A stretch of 64,000 bases of DNA from Clostridium mobile. Its GTDB lineage: Bacteria > Bacillota > Clostridia > Clostridiales > Clostridiaceae. Below the pieces are notes generated by a model. It had not been told where the DNA came from and did no database searches. It saw only the letters and a program-made list of their open reading frames with translations. The stretch lies in assembly GCF_018918285.1 (NCBI RefSeq), contig NZ_JAHLQF010000004.1, positions 124,001-188,000 of the forward strand, given 5' to 3'. Within the stretch, counting starts at the first letter, position 1, and each line of letters opens with the position of its first letter. Position numbers and translations under genes: made by a program. Shown piece by piece: positions 41,783-50,992 of the stretch.

Positions 41783-42994
41783 TTAAACAAAACTTAAAGC
41801 ATATATTCCCCTATACTCATCTTTGCAAACTATATTTAATTTCCATTGTCCTTCATCTATAACATCTTCATTTAATACTATGCTTATTATTATTTCACCG
41901 TTTATATTATATGATTTTGGACCTGTATCATATATATGATACTTATTTTCTCCTATATATCCATCGGTATAGCCTTTTGATAATTCTATTAAGCCACTTG
42001 TCTTTCCCAAGGGATTTACTATTTCTAATATATAGTTGTTTAAAAACTCCTTATGAAGTTGCAATGTAACATTGCCTTTTCGAGGTCTTATGTGGAATGG
42101 TATACTTTGAAATTTATTTATTTTACCTCTCTTGAAATAAACTTTATCCGTATTTGACTGCTTTTCTAATATAAATTTAATCCCTTCCTTCTCTATTATC
42201 ATATCAATATATTGGCTAAATAAGCTATCCTTATAGCTGAAATTATATTTATCATTAAAAGCAGAATATATAATAAGTTGTTTTTTTAATTCTCCTTTTT
42301 TATCTATCAAATACTTTATTCCCTTCATAATTAAAGTGCTTTTGGTATGCACTATATTTTTCCCTGGAGTTACTTTTACCATTATAATTGGCCTTTTTCC
42401 TCTAGTATTTTTTAGTACATTTTTCACCATAAAATTTCCATATCCTAAATCATCCCTATGATGTAATATTTTCATTGGATTCTGGCTTTTTAATGCTTTA
42501 TTTATATCATTCTTATCCCACATTTTTCCTTTTTGAGACAAATCATAAATATAATCAAGTTTACTTTCACCCTTATCATCAATAAATTCTGGGTGATTAT
42601 AACTAATCCCTGATGTTATAAATCCAATTATTGAATTACTTTCGTTATCATTAGATAAAGCTTTATAGTCATAGTTTGCTTCATCAAAATAAATGGTCCT
42701 AGGTAGCTCAATTTCATCTATTCCTGGAATCTTAGATATCTTATTTATGTCTTTAACGTTAATTGTTATTATTCCAAAATTGTATCCTAGGTCCTCAAAG
42801 TTTGCTCCTATAAAGCTTAATGCCTCATCTATTTCGTAACGCTCTATTTTATAAGTTGCTATTAACTCAATTTTACCCTTTATAATTTTCCCATTTCTTG
42901 AAACCACCGCTAATTCCTTTAAATTTTCTTGTGGTATACTTTTTAAAGCATTCAGCAGATTATCAACTTTAATGTTAATTCCTCCTAACATCAT
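41783..42994 (-). CDS. Catalytically dead subtilase (S8) homologue
   Basis: About 403 residues. The fold resembles Csp/subtilisin: a prodomain-like region (1-105), then IIGFITSGISYNHPEF aligned to the family's I.DTGIDYTHP.F and DDLGYGNFMV aligned to D..GHGT.VA. The catalytic Asp is Thr127, the His is Tyr185, and no GTSMAAP-type Ser motif exists, so all three triad residues are lost. It may work as a pseudoprotease, as CspC does in C. difficile germination; that is an inference. Start is uncertain: AGGAGGAATTAAC sits inside the frame before an ATT, while the ATG pair upstream lacks a site. Confidence 0.6.
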   Translation of the reverse strand: MMLGGINIKVDNLLNALKSIPQENLKELAVVSRNGKIIKGKIELIATYKIERYEIDEALSFIGANFEDLGYNFGIITINVKDINKISKIPGIDEIELPRTIYFDEANYDYKALSNDNESNSIIGFITSGISYNHPEFIDDKGESKLDYIYDLSQKGKMWDKNDINKALKSQNPMKILHHRDDLGYGNFMVKNVLKNTRGKRPIIMVKVTPGKNIVHTKSTLIMKGIKYLIDKKGELKKQLIIYSAFNDKYNFSYKDSLFSQYIDMIIEKEGIKFILEKQSNTDKVYFKRGKINKFQSIPFHIRPRKGNVTLQLHKEFLNNYILEIVNPLGKTSGLIELSKGYTDGYIGENKYHIYDTGPKSYNINGEIIISIVLNEDVIDEGQWKLNIVCKDEYRGIYALSFV

Positions 42995-43097
42995 TAATAG
43001 AGACCATTATATTGTCACATATAAAATATATGATATGACCAAATTTGTTTATACCTAAAAATAATGTTATTGTAATTACACGAAAGCCTTTTTACTC

Positions 43098-43883
43098 TCA
43101 GTTTTCAACTTTCACTTGTCCATCTCTATACATTTCCATTATCATTTTGTTAAATGCTGTACCAAAATAAGCAACAATTAGTATGTCAACAATTATGCCT
43201 GATATACCTAAGTTAGCAATAGGGAATACAATAATACTTAAAACCGAAAAAATAATTCCGCAATAAAATGTACTTTTTATGGTAAGTCCTATATTGTTAA
43301 ATAAAAATGCCATACCATTTTTAAAGTTTGTTAATATGGATCCTTTGTCTAAAATTATAGAATATTCAACATAGACAAAGAATATCGAAAGGAAAAACGT
43401 CACTATAAAAGCCCTATCTAGTATAAATAAGATCATAGGTATTATAGTTACCACTCTATACAAAAATAACTTTGCCCAAATGCTATTGTCTAGCATAATA
43501 ACTTCTTTCAAACTGAAATCTTCTTCTTCAATTTTACTTAATGTCACTAGATATACTCCAGTAAAATAGCTAACTACAAGAAGAATTGTTATAGCAAAGC
43601 ATATGGTAAACAAATTTATATTGGTTAATAATCCTGAAACCATGTTATTTTTTAAACTAAATATTGGAGTAGGAAAATCCTCTAATAAAAATCTCACAGA
43701 AGCTGGAGTATGCATCAATCCTATTTTAATTTTAAATATACTAAATGCTGGTATATATTTTATCTTGTAAATTAACCAATGAATCATTAAATCCAATGAA
43801 TCCAACAATATAGGTATTAAGATAATCCAAACATATTTGTTCAATTTACCTAAAGCTTTACTATACTTATCTGAAACACTCAT
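43098..43883 (-). CDS. Hypothetical multi-pass membrane protein (261 aa)
   Basis: ATG 43883 lies seven bases after AAGGAG. Six membrane segments, with a hydrophilic loop at SKIEEEDFSLKEVIMLDNS. The general layout resembles clostridial membrane proteins of the DUF975 kind, but no sequence signature is certain. It is divergent from the following gene at 43954 with 70 bp between, so they share a promoter region. Confidence 0.55.
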   Translation of the reverse strand: MSVSDKYSKALGKLNKYVWIILIPILLDSLDLMIHWLIYKIKYIPAFSIFKIKIGLMHTPASVRFLLEDFPTPIFSLKNNMVSGLLTNINLFTICFAITILLVVSYFTGVYLVTLSKIEEEDFSLKEVIMLDNSIWAKLFLYRVVTIIPMILFILDRAFIVTFFLSIFFVYVEYSIILDKGSILTNFKNGMAFLFNNIGLTIKSTFYCGIIFSVLSIIVFPIANLGISGIIVDILIVAYFGTAFNKMIMEMYRDGQVKVEN

Positions 43884-43953
43884 TGTCATTCTCCTTACAT
43901 TAATCCCAATTATATACTATAATATAATTGTACCATATTTTGGAGGAAGAATT

Positions 43954-45162
43954 ATGAAGAAATTTTATATGTTTATTTTAACTGGAATTATGCTCTTAAT
44001 TACTATCGGTGCTTATTTTTATGAAAATAGTTATGAAATTCCTAAATATAGCGCTCCTACTTTTAATATAGAATCTAAAAAATTTGGCACTATAAAAGAA
44101 ATAAAACCTTTGATTTATGAAGATGATTTGTTCTTGCTCATATTAGGAACAACTATAGAAAATTCAGAAGAATACTCAAATATTTATTTTTTAAATATAA
44201 AAGATAATACCACTACTCATCTTGATAAGTTTAAATCTCATAAGTATTTGAATAGTTATATGAAAATATCAGATAGATTCTCTGACTATCCTGAAATAAT
44301 ATGTTTTTATGATAAAGGTGTTATTTCATTTTGTTTCGATCCAAAAATTCTCATGAACGATAAAATGAAAAATAAATATATGAATAATTATAGAGTAGAG
44401 GTAAAAGATTTTGAAGATGCTACTACTGCTGATATGTCTTCTGACTTAATATTTGCAAAAGAAGGGGACAATTCAATTAATAAGTTTAATGTTAGAACCT
44501 TTAATTTCAATCCTTCCATTGGTGCGACTGGATCCATGTCAAATATAATATACACTAGACCTATTGTAAGTCTTAGTTACATGCATGATTTTGAACATAT
44601 AGTTAGTTATATTTCCTCAAATAGAGGAAAGTTAAGCCTCTATGAACACGACTTAAATAACAATAATAAAAACTACTTTAAAAATAAACCTATTATAGAG
44701 GATGTAATTTATATAAATCCAAACAATAAAGATTATATAATTCCCGGTCTAGCTTTAGATAAAACTTCGTCTAGTGAGAAAAAAATTAGTATTTTTTATA
44801 CTAGTCTTTTTAATAATATAGGTACACAAACATTGGATACTATTGATTTTAACATGGATAAAAGAGGAGAGCTTCCAGCTGTTATATTTTCTCAAAGTAA
44901 AAATAAAGATAATTTAATATATACCTTTTATGATGAAAATAGCAAAGGAACAATAAGAGTTAAGAATTTAGAAAATAATTCTTATAAAGATATTATTTCC
45001 AAGAAAGATATCTTTGGGCCACTAAGATTTGTGAGACATTATGGACCTGAAAAAAATTCATCTTTCTTGCTTTATTTAATAGAAGAAGATGGGAAAACTA
45101 AAATTAAACTCTATAATATGGATGAAGAGACAACAGAAGATATTACAGATATGATTTTATAG
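43954..45162 (+). CDS. Membrane-anchored extracytoplasmic protein, unknown function
   Basis: 402 residues from ATG 43954, with GGAGG seven bases before. An N-terminal membrane anchor (about residues 5-23) is followed by a long soluble domain rich in beta segments with Tyr/Asn/Lys (FGTIKEIKPLIYEDDLFLLILG, NIYFLNIKDNTTTHLDKF, KDYIIPGLALD). The regular spacing could reflect a propeller, but no signature is clear. It is followed on the same strand by the ytfI-ytfJ pair after 354 bp of repeat-containing sequence. Role unknown. Confidence 0.6.
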   Translation: MKKFYMFILTGIMLLITIGAYFYENSYEIPKYSAPTFNIESKKFGTIKEIKPLIYEDDLFLLILGTTIENSEEYSNIYFLNIKDNTTTHLDKFKSHKYLNSYMKISDRFSDYPEIICFYDKGVISFCFDPKILMNDKMKNKYMNNYRVEVKDFEDATTADMSSDLIFAKEGDNSINKFNVRTFNFNPSIGATGSMSNIIYTRPIVSLSYMHDFEHIVSYISSNRGKLSLYEHDLNNNNKNYFKNKPIIEDVIYINPNNKDYIIPGLALDKTSSSEKKISIFYTSLFNNIGTQTLDTIDFNMDKRGELPAVIFSQSKNKDNLIYTFYDENSKGTIRVKNLENNSYKDIISKKDIFGPLRFVRHYGPEKNSSFLLYLIEEDGKTKIKLYNMDEETTEDITDMIL

Positions 45163-45207
45163 TTGTATTTTTAAAATATAAGTTTCTGAAAAATTAACCA
45201 GGTATCC

Positions 45208-45246
45208 AAAAGGGAACTAAGTATATAATGACGTCACTTCAAAAAT
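45208..45246 (+). repeat. Element B, half copy
   Basis: AGGGAACTAAGTATATAATGACGTCACTTCAAAAA is one arm plus half the centre of type B, joined directly to the left flank of a full A copy. Confidence 0.65.
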
Positions 45247-45263
45247 AATTTAGTTTCATAAAT

Positions 45264-45330
45264 ATAGAGCTAAGTATGTAATGAAGCCGCTCCGAAAAAA
45301 GTCGCTTTTTCACTATATGCTTAGCTCTTT
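45264..45330 (+). repeat. Element A copy (palindrome)
   Basis: ATAGAGCTAAGTATGTAATGAA / TTCACTATATGCTTAGCTCT, centre GCCGCTCCGAAAAAAGTCGC. With the B half copy it occupies most of the gap 45163-45516. Confidence 0.8.
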
Positions 45331-45516
45331 CGCGTTTAACAATATCTAAAAATTTTAAAAATGTAAAAAACTAGACATCTAAACATCTAACCAAAATTGT
45401 TTTTAGCATTAGGGCTTTTTATAAATTAAATTGTTACATTCTTCATTTTAATCTATTATTATCAACAAATATTTAATAAGTATTGTAGCAAACTATCTAT
45501 TGAGGAGATGCTTATT

Positions 45517-46056
45517 ATGTATATTTTATTGATTTTGTTATTGATAATACTTTTATTTATTTTACTTCTTGCTATATTTCCCGTTAGTATTGCTATTGGG
45601 GTTAATTCTTATGAAATACCTGAATATAACTTAACTTTTTCATGGTTAAAATCTATACTTAGAGGAAATATAAAAAGTAATGATGGGATTAAAATAATAA
45701 ACTTATATTTATTTGATAAAAAAATATTAGATAGACCTTTAAAAAATGTAAATGGTGGAATGAATAATAACATAAATCTTATAAGAAGAATTAAGCCTGA
45801 TTATATTGTTATGGAAACTTCCTATGGATTTAATGACCCATCTATTACAGGAATGGTATATGGATTTATAAGCTTTATCTCCCAATATTTAAATATTGAT
45901 GAGTTGTATCATAATGCAGATTTTATGACTGAAGATTCTTTTTTCAACATGAAGGGATTAATAAAAATTAATGCTCTTTCTGCAATAATACAATATTTTT
46001 ATAGTTCAAATAAATTATATTCTAAAAAAACTAAGGGAGGATATGAATATGAATAA
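45517..46056 (+). CDS. DUF2953 (YtfI-like) membrane-anchored protein
   Basis: 179 residues from ATG 45517, nine bases after GAGGAG. The first 26 residues form a membrane anchor; the soluble part ends IKINALSAIIQYFYSSNKLYS. DUF2953 proteins sit next to ytfJ in many spore formers, and the same arrangement occurs here: ytfJ starts inside the last codons. The sequence itself is weakly conserved, so the call leans on context. A sporulation role is likely by association. Confidence 0.65.
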   Translation: MYILLILLLIILLFILLLAIFPVSIAIGVNSYEIPEYNLTFSWLKSILRGNIKSNDGIKIINLYLFDKKILDRPLKNVNGGMNNNINLIRRIKPDYIVMETSYGFNDPSITGMVYGFISFISQYLNIDELYHNADFMTEDSFFNMKGLIKINALSAIIQYFYSSNKLYSKKTKGGYEYE

Positions 46057-46504
46057 TACATCTTTTAATGAAAACATGGATATACTTTTTACTGAAGTAC
46101 AAGATTTTGCTAAACAAAATTCTGTTATGGGAGCTCCTTTAACTGTAGAAAATAAGACCTTGGTTCCTATAGTTTCTGTTACTTTAGGTTATGGTAGTGG
46201 AACAAACTCTATGAAGTCAGGAAGCAACGAAAGCAAAACTCCAGGTGTTGGATTAGGTGCTAAAATAAGCACAGATGCTGTTGTGGTTATCGATAAAGAT
46301 AATGTATCTATGTTGCCTGTAACTCAAAAAGCTAACGCTAACCAGCTTATGGATAAAATACCTCAAGTGATTAGTAGCATGATGCCAAATGCTCAGCAGA
46401 ATATGCAACAAGGTGCTCAACAAGGCCAACAACCAAATCAACAGGCTCAACAGCAAAATCAACAGCAAGCTCAGCAACAAAACCAAGCAAAGCCAAAACC
46501 ATAG
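46049..46504 (+). CDS. ytfJ: Spore protein YtfJ (GerW family)
   Basis: 151 residues from ATG 46049 (GGAGG eight bases before), overlapping the end of the preceding gene. Family motifs: GAPLTVENKTLVPIVSVTLGYG, GVGLGAKISTDAVVVIDKDNV, and DKIPQVISSM. The last 40 residues are Gln/Asn/Pro-rich low-complexity sequence (AQQQNQ-type), an unusual tail for the family. YtfJ is a sporulation protein made in the forespore in Bacillus. Confidence 0.88.
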   Translation: MNNTSFNENMDILFTEVQDFAKQNSVMGAPLTVENKTLVPIVSVTLGYGSGTNSMKSGSNESKTPGVGLGAKISTDAVVVIDKDNVSMLPVTQKANANQLMDKIPQVISSMMPNAQQNMQQGAQQGQQPNQQAQQQNQQQAQQQNQAKPKP

Positions 46505-46542
46505 TTCGGCCAATAAACAATTAAAAATTAAGATCAAACAAA

Positions 46543-46580
46543 AAGGATTCACCTATAAAACATAATATAGGTGGATTCTT
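46543..46580. terminator. Bidirectional terminator
   Basis: AGGATTCACCTATA / TATAGGTGGATTCTT stem between ytfJ and the convergent MscS gene. Confidence 0.75.
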
Positions 46581-46629
46581 ATATTCTTCATTCTTAAATT
46601 TCATTTATTAGCTTTAACTTATAATTAGC

Positions 46630-47490
46630 CTATAATAAATAAATATTATTATACTTTTCAAATTCACTTAAAATCGCTTCCGTTATACTATGTTCTAAGT
46701 TTCTATAGTTTCTTGAACGACATATGAACCTTAGTGTAAGTATTATTTTTCCTTCTCCCATGGAAGTGTAAACTATGTGAGAAAGATTTTGATAATAAAT
46801 TGGATGAGTCTTCGCTGCAATATCTAAATATTCCTTTGCTTCTTCTTCAATATTACCTAATTCTTTCGAAGCAACATCCATTAAAACATCCTTAGCTTTC
46901 TTCCAATCACTATTATTTTTTAAACTTATTTGTATTTCGTTCCAAGTATAAGGGAAGGTGCCTGTTTCATTTACAACCTCACCGAAAATAAATTTTGAGT
47001 TTGGAATATAGGTTAACCTACCAGTGCTTTGACCATAAGTTTTATCATTGTTTTGTGTAACCTCAATTATTGTGGTGTGAAACCAATTCATTTCAAGTAC
47101 ATCTCCAAGGCTTTCTCCTATCTTAATCCTATCACCAACTACAAATGGTTTATGAGAATTAATCATGACCCATCCTAAAAAGTTAGATACTAAATCCTTC
47201 AACGCATAAGCCATACCAGCTGAAAATAAACCTAAGAAAGTAAGTATATCTTTAGATTCATACCACCAAATCGGTACAATTAATATTGCAAATATAATTT
47301 TAGTAAAAATAGACACACTTTTTTTTAGTTTTATAGTTTTCATTGAGCTAAAGTTAGCTTTATCTATATATTTTGCTATAGACTTGTTAATTAAATGCAA
47401 AATAATAAATAGCATTAAAGATGTTAAAAATTTTTGGGAAGCTGTGTCCCCATTAAAATGCCTACTTAATGCTTCGAATATATCTCCCAT
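46630..47490 (-). CDS. MscS-family mechanosensitive channel
   Basis: 286 residues from ATG 47490; a GTG four codons upstream is possible, but AAAGG is closer to fitting the ATG. Three membrane helices; the pore helix region GLFSAGMAYALKDLVSNFLGW and the beta-domain VGDRIKIGESLGDVLEMNWFHT are typical. It releases solutes on hypo-osmotic shock. Standalone gene. Confidence 0.87.
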   Translation of the reverse strand: MGDIFEALSRHFNGDTASQKFLTSLMLFIILHLINKSIAKYIDKANFSSMKTIKLKKSVSIFTKIIFAILIVPIWWYESKDILTFLGLFSAGMAYALKDLVSNFLGWVMINSHKPFVVGDRIKIGESLGDVLEMNWFHTTIIEVTQNNDKTYGQSTGRLTYIPNSKFIFGEVVNETGTFPYTWNEIQISLKNNSDWKKAKDVLMDVASKELGNIEEEAKEYLDIAAKTHPIYYQNLSHIVYTSMGEGKIILTLRFICRSRNYRNLEHSITEAILSEFEKYNNIYLL

Positions 47491-47595
47491 TGCTAGCTTC
47501 ACCTTTCTCTGAATTAATATATATATTTCTACGAATTAATGTCTATGTTTAAGTATATTATTATAAATTATATTTTACATCATTTTAATAGGAAT

Positions 47596-48843
47596 TTAAT
47601 AAAAATTTATTATATATTTCATAACCTCATCTATGTTATTTATATAATTTTCCACGGTTGGTTCTATTATCTTGTCCGGAATAAAGGATTTTAAGTCTTC
47701 ATCAGAATGCTTGAAGTATTTAGTAGAATATCTCACTGTTATTTTAGAGTTTGGCAGTTTAAAACTTTTAACTTCCCCATAGTGGTTAGGCTTTCCTCCT
47801 GTAGGCTCTCCGATAAAAAAAGCCTCTGTTTTCTCTTTTAAACTCATGGCATTTAATATTGCAGAAGAAAATGTTTTTCTTCCAACAACAACATATATTT
47901 TTCCCTTTTTATTTATATCACTCTTAGATATTTCATCTATAAATTCATTTAATATTCTAGAGCTTCCTCCACCATTATCTCTTATATCAATAACAAGCTT
48001 TTCTATATCATTTTTGTTTATAATGTCAATTAACTCCTTGGAAAATTCTTTAAAGGGTTTGTCTTTCATATTAGCACATTGATTATATTTAAAATATATT
48101 ATTTTACTCTCTTCTAAATGCTCAAACCAATAATATTCATCCCTATTTTTCATATATAAAGGAACTTCTTCTCCTACTTTACCTTTACCTAATATATCAT
48201 CAAATACCCTATCTCCATCTAAAGTATTTAATTTAATCTCTTGAACTTTTCCATCTAAGCCTTCAAATGTGAACAATGCAGTTTCATCATTTTCTATGAT
48301 ATTCAACCCCTGTAACACCACTGGTAATGTAATATACATTGGAACTTGTGACTTTAATTTTCCTTGGTTTTCGTGAGAGATAACTTCTTTAATGCTTTTT
48401 ACAACGCTATCAACATCTTTACCATTAATTTTCTTAAGTTTGCTGTATTTAATATCTTTATATTCATCTGATGTATTAATCACATATATGCCATCATCAA
48501 ACCAATATAATTCTAATGGAAACATCTTTTTCGCTGATATATTAATTGTGGTATGTGCATCTCCTATTGATGCTAATATCTTTTGTATTTCTACTATTAT
48601 CTCCTCATCATTCATTTTATCAACGGATGCTTTTAAATTTTCCATTTTATTATCAAATTCTTTTTCATCTATTTTAAAAAATAAATCCTTATGTTTTTTA
48701 GGTAAAGTTTTATGAAGATATTCTATGTCTTTTTCCCAAGCATCAGACCTATCTCCACTTCTAGAAATATAGCTTTTACTATGCACTGCTAAGCTAAAGC
48801 ATAATAAAATTATTACTAGCGGTATTAATATTTTTTTAAACAT
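47596..48843 (-). CDS. Secreted/anchored S41-family (tail-specific-like) protease
   Basis: 415 residues from ATG 48843; the ATG four codons upstream lies within the AAAAGGATGG site. N-terminal signal or anchor (about residues 5-21). S41 core: KLVIDIRDNGGGSSRI (oxyanion strand), VVGRKTFSSAILNAM with the nucleophile Ser in FSSA, and EPTGGKPNHYGE. No PDZ domain is evident, as in the short S41 relatives of clostridia. Substrate unknown. Confidence 0.8.
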   Translation of the reverse strand: MFKKILIPLVIILLCFSLAVHSKSYISRSGDRSDAWEKDIEYLHKTLPKKHKDLFFKIDEKEFDNKMENLKASVDKMNDEEIIVEIQKILASIGDAHTTINISAKKMFPLELYWFDDGIYVINTSDEYKDIKYSKLKKINGKDVDSVVKSIKEVISHENQGKLKSQVPMYITLPVVLQGLNIIENDETALFTFEGLDGKVQEIKLNTLDGDRVFDDILGKGKVGEEVPLYMKNRDEYYWFEHLEESKIIYFKYNQCANMKDKPFKEFSKELIDIINKNDIEKLVIDIRDNGGGSSRILNEFIDEISKSDINKKGKIYVVVGRKTFSSAILNAMSLKEKTEAFFIGEPTGGKPNHYGEVKSFKLPNSKITVRYSTKYFKHSDEDLKSFIPDKIIEPTVENYINNIDEVMKYIINFY

Positions 48844-48986
48844 ATGCTTATCCATCCTTTTATAAATAATCTCTTCATATATATTTTAATATTATTCCTT
48901 TTTATATTCCATATACTTACATTACTATCCCCTTACGTTTTCCATTTTCTCTATTACATTTTAGTAAGATTGTGAATTAAAGCATA

Positions 48987-49020
48987 AAGAACCGTATTGA
49001 ATTTCTTCAATACGGTTCTT
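48987..49020 (-). terminator. Terminator in the AIM24 3' region
   Basis: AAGAACCGTATTG / CAATACGGTTCTT perfect stem about 200 bases after AIM24; the gap 48844-49213 otherwise holds only the E repeat and the S41 promoter region. Confidence 0.7.
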
Positions 49021-49156
49021 CATTAATTTTACATACTTTTTATTCTGACAATTTTTACGGTATAATTACCTAGGTTACTTAACATTATTTCCTGGGAAAA
49101 CTCCAATTTTTCGTAGCATTTTTTCAAATTTTTTATTTTATTATCGACTTTTTATT

Positions 49157-49214
49157 AGGCATCTAAAATAAAATAGCTAGTCAATGATGCGACAAATATT
49201 TTTTGAAGATGCCT
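49157..49214. repeat. Element E, copy 2
   Basis: AGGCATCT..AATAAAATAGC-TAGTC-AATGATGC-GAC-AAATATTTTTT..AGATGCCT; same plan and loop (AATGATGCGAC) as 18629-18687, with outer arms of different sequence that still pair. It touches the stop codon of the AIM24 gene. Confidence 0.75.
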
Positions 49215-49903
49215 TAACTATTATTGCTACCAGTAGGTATAAAAGGTATTATATTTCTTGCTACATTCTGAATTGGCATTGTTTGAAGCCAAACATCCCC
49301 TGGTCCTCTTAATTCAGTAAGAAATAATCCTTCTCCTCCGAAAAACACATTTTTAAACCCCTTTACTGTAACCACTTCCATGGAAACAGATTTACTTAAT
49401 ATGGCTACATGTCCCGTATCAACCATCAGCTTTTCTCCTTGATTTAGAGTATGTTTTATAGCACTTCCATCAATCTCTAAAAATACTCTTCCCGGTCCGG
49501 TTAATTTCTGCATTATGAAACCTTCCCCTCCAAAGAAACCTACACTAGCTTTTTTCCTGAAAAAAATTTCTAATTGAACGCTTCTCTCTGCACATAGAAA
49601 TGATTTTTTCTGACATATAATACTTTCTCCATGCATTAAATCAAAACTTATTATGCTTCCTGGAAAAGATGAAGGGAATGCTATAGTCCCTACCCCATTT
49701 GTACATGTATAGGTCGTTAAAAAAAGTGATTCTCCAGACAACTTTCTCGCTATACCCCCGAAAAATCCACCTTCCATATTTGTGCTCATCTCTATATTAG
49801 ACGTCATCCATCCCATGCCACCAGATTCTGTAACCATACTCTCTCCTCTTTGAAGCTCACATATCACTACTGGAAGATTATCACCTTTAATTTCATAGTT
49901 CAT
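49214..49903 (-). CDS. AIM24/TIGR00266-family protein
   Basis: 229 residues, all-beta, Gly-rich, with the family pattern of internal repeats: GGMGWMTSNIEMST, GTIAFPSSFPGSIISFDL, GEGFIMQKLTGPGRVFLEIDG, and GGEGLFLTELRGPGDVWLQTMP. Related to the mitochondrial AIM24 and bacterial DUF124 proteins; molecular function unknown. GGGGG is six bases upstream. Monocistronic. Confidence 0.85.
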   Translation of the reverse strand: MNYEIKGDNLPVVICELQRGESMVTESGGMGWMTSNIEMSTNMEGGFFGGIARKLSGESLFLTTYTCTNGVGTIAFPSSFPGSIISFDLMHGESIICQKKSFLCAERSVQLEIFFRKKASVGFFGGEGFIMQKLTGPGRVFLEIDGSAIKHTLNQGEKLMVDTGHVAILSKSVSMEVVTVKGFKNVFFGGEGLFLTELRGPGDVWLQTMPIQNVARNIIPFIPTGSNNS

Positions 49904-50010
49904 TGAATTACCCCCTTTACTATTTGATTAAAATTTTTTTAGAAAGTACTATTAATTTTGAATTACTAATTTAAACTAATCTAAACTAAGTTAAACCCAA
50001 AGAATAAGAG

Positions 50011-50940
50011 CTATATATGATTATTTAACCACATTATTATATCTCTACTGACTTCATCTTTATTAATTTCATTTAGCAATTCATGTCTGGCATCTTTGTA
50101 AAGTTTCATGCTTATATCTTTTATTCCTGCTTTTCTATATAAATTATATAGTTTAATTACATCTCGTCCATTGCCACCAACTGGGTCACTATCTCCAGAT
50201 ATCATGAGTATGGGCAAACACTTAGGAGTATTATTAATGGCTTTGCTTCCATTGGCCTCTTTTATTCCCTGAAATAAATCGCAGAAAAACTGATGGGTTG
50301 GCACTTTTCCACATAAAGGGTCTTCAATATATTTATCTACTTCCTTTTCATCTCTAGTAAGCCAATCTGAAATTGTTCTGTTTTCCTCAAAACTAGAGTT
50401 AAATCTTCCAAAAGAAAGTCTATCTATTAGTTTACTTCTTTTATTCTTCCCATGTATTCTTCCCTGTGCCCTTGCTAGTAAGGTACCTAGTTCTAGTTCA
50501 AGTGCATTCTTCATCCCAGTACCACAAAGTACAACACCTTTTAAATTATGATTGTATTTTTGAATAAAAGTTCTAGTAATAAAGCTTCCCATACTGTGGC
50601 CAAGTACAAAATGCGGTAATTCTCTATGTCTTTGCTGTATTATGATAGATAGTCTATAAAAATCACTTAAAACTAAATTCCATCCATTTTCTTCTCCAAA
50701 GAAACCTATTTCATCTTCGCTTGCTGCTGTCCTTCCATGTCCTCTATGATCATTTGCATATACTATATAACCTTCTTTTGTTAATTCCTTTGCAAACCTT
50801 TCATATCTTTTTGCGTGCTCTGCCATACCGTGAGCTATCTGAACCACACCTTTTGCATCTTCAATATTATCAGGTAGCCAATTATATACGAATATTCTTA
50901 TACCATCTATAGCTTTAAAAGTAAAAGCTTTAGTTTGCAT
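50011..50940 (-). CDS. Alpha/beta hydrolase, lysophospholipase-like
   Basis: 309 residues from ATG 50940 (AGGAGGGG five bases before). Monoglyceride lipase/PldB-type motifs: HGMAEHAKRYERFA, NDHRGHGRT, nucleophile elbow GHSMGS, and a late Asp/His pair (ISGDSDPVGG, DARHELLNE). It should hydrolyse lysophospholipids or monoacylglycerols in the cytoplasm. A long perfect palindrome immediately upstream (50962-50992) looks like an operator for a repressor that is not encoded next to it. Confidence 0.85.
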   Translation of the reverse strand: MQTKAFTFKAIDGIRIFVYNWLPDNIEDAKGVVQIAHGMAEHAKRYERFAKELTKEGYIVYANDHRGHGRTAASEDEIGFFGEENGWNLVLSDFYRLSIIIQQRHRELPHFVLGHSMGSFITRTFIQKYNHNLKGVVLCGTGMKNALELELGTLLARAQGRIHGKNKRSKLIDRLSFGRFNSSFEENRTISDWLTRDEKEVDKYIEDPLCGKVPTHQFFCDLFQGIKEANGSKAINNTPKCLPILMISGDSDPVGGNGRDVIKLYNLYRKAGIKDISMKLYKDARHELLNEINKDEVSRDIIMWLNNHI

Positions 50941-50961
50941 ATTACCCCTCCTAAAAAAATA

Positions 50962-50992
50962 CTGTACACTTATATATAATATAAGTGTACAG
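50962..50992 (-). promoter_or_regulatory. 31-bp perfect palindrome, probable operator
   Basis: CTGTACACTTATAT-ATA-ATATAAGTGTACAG, 22 bases upstream of the lysophospholipase start; contains TATAAT/TATATT -10-like sequence. No U tract follows, so it is not a terminator. Confidence 0.65.
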
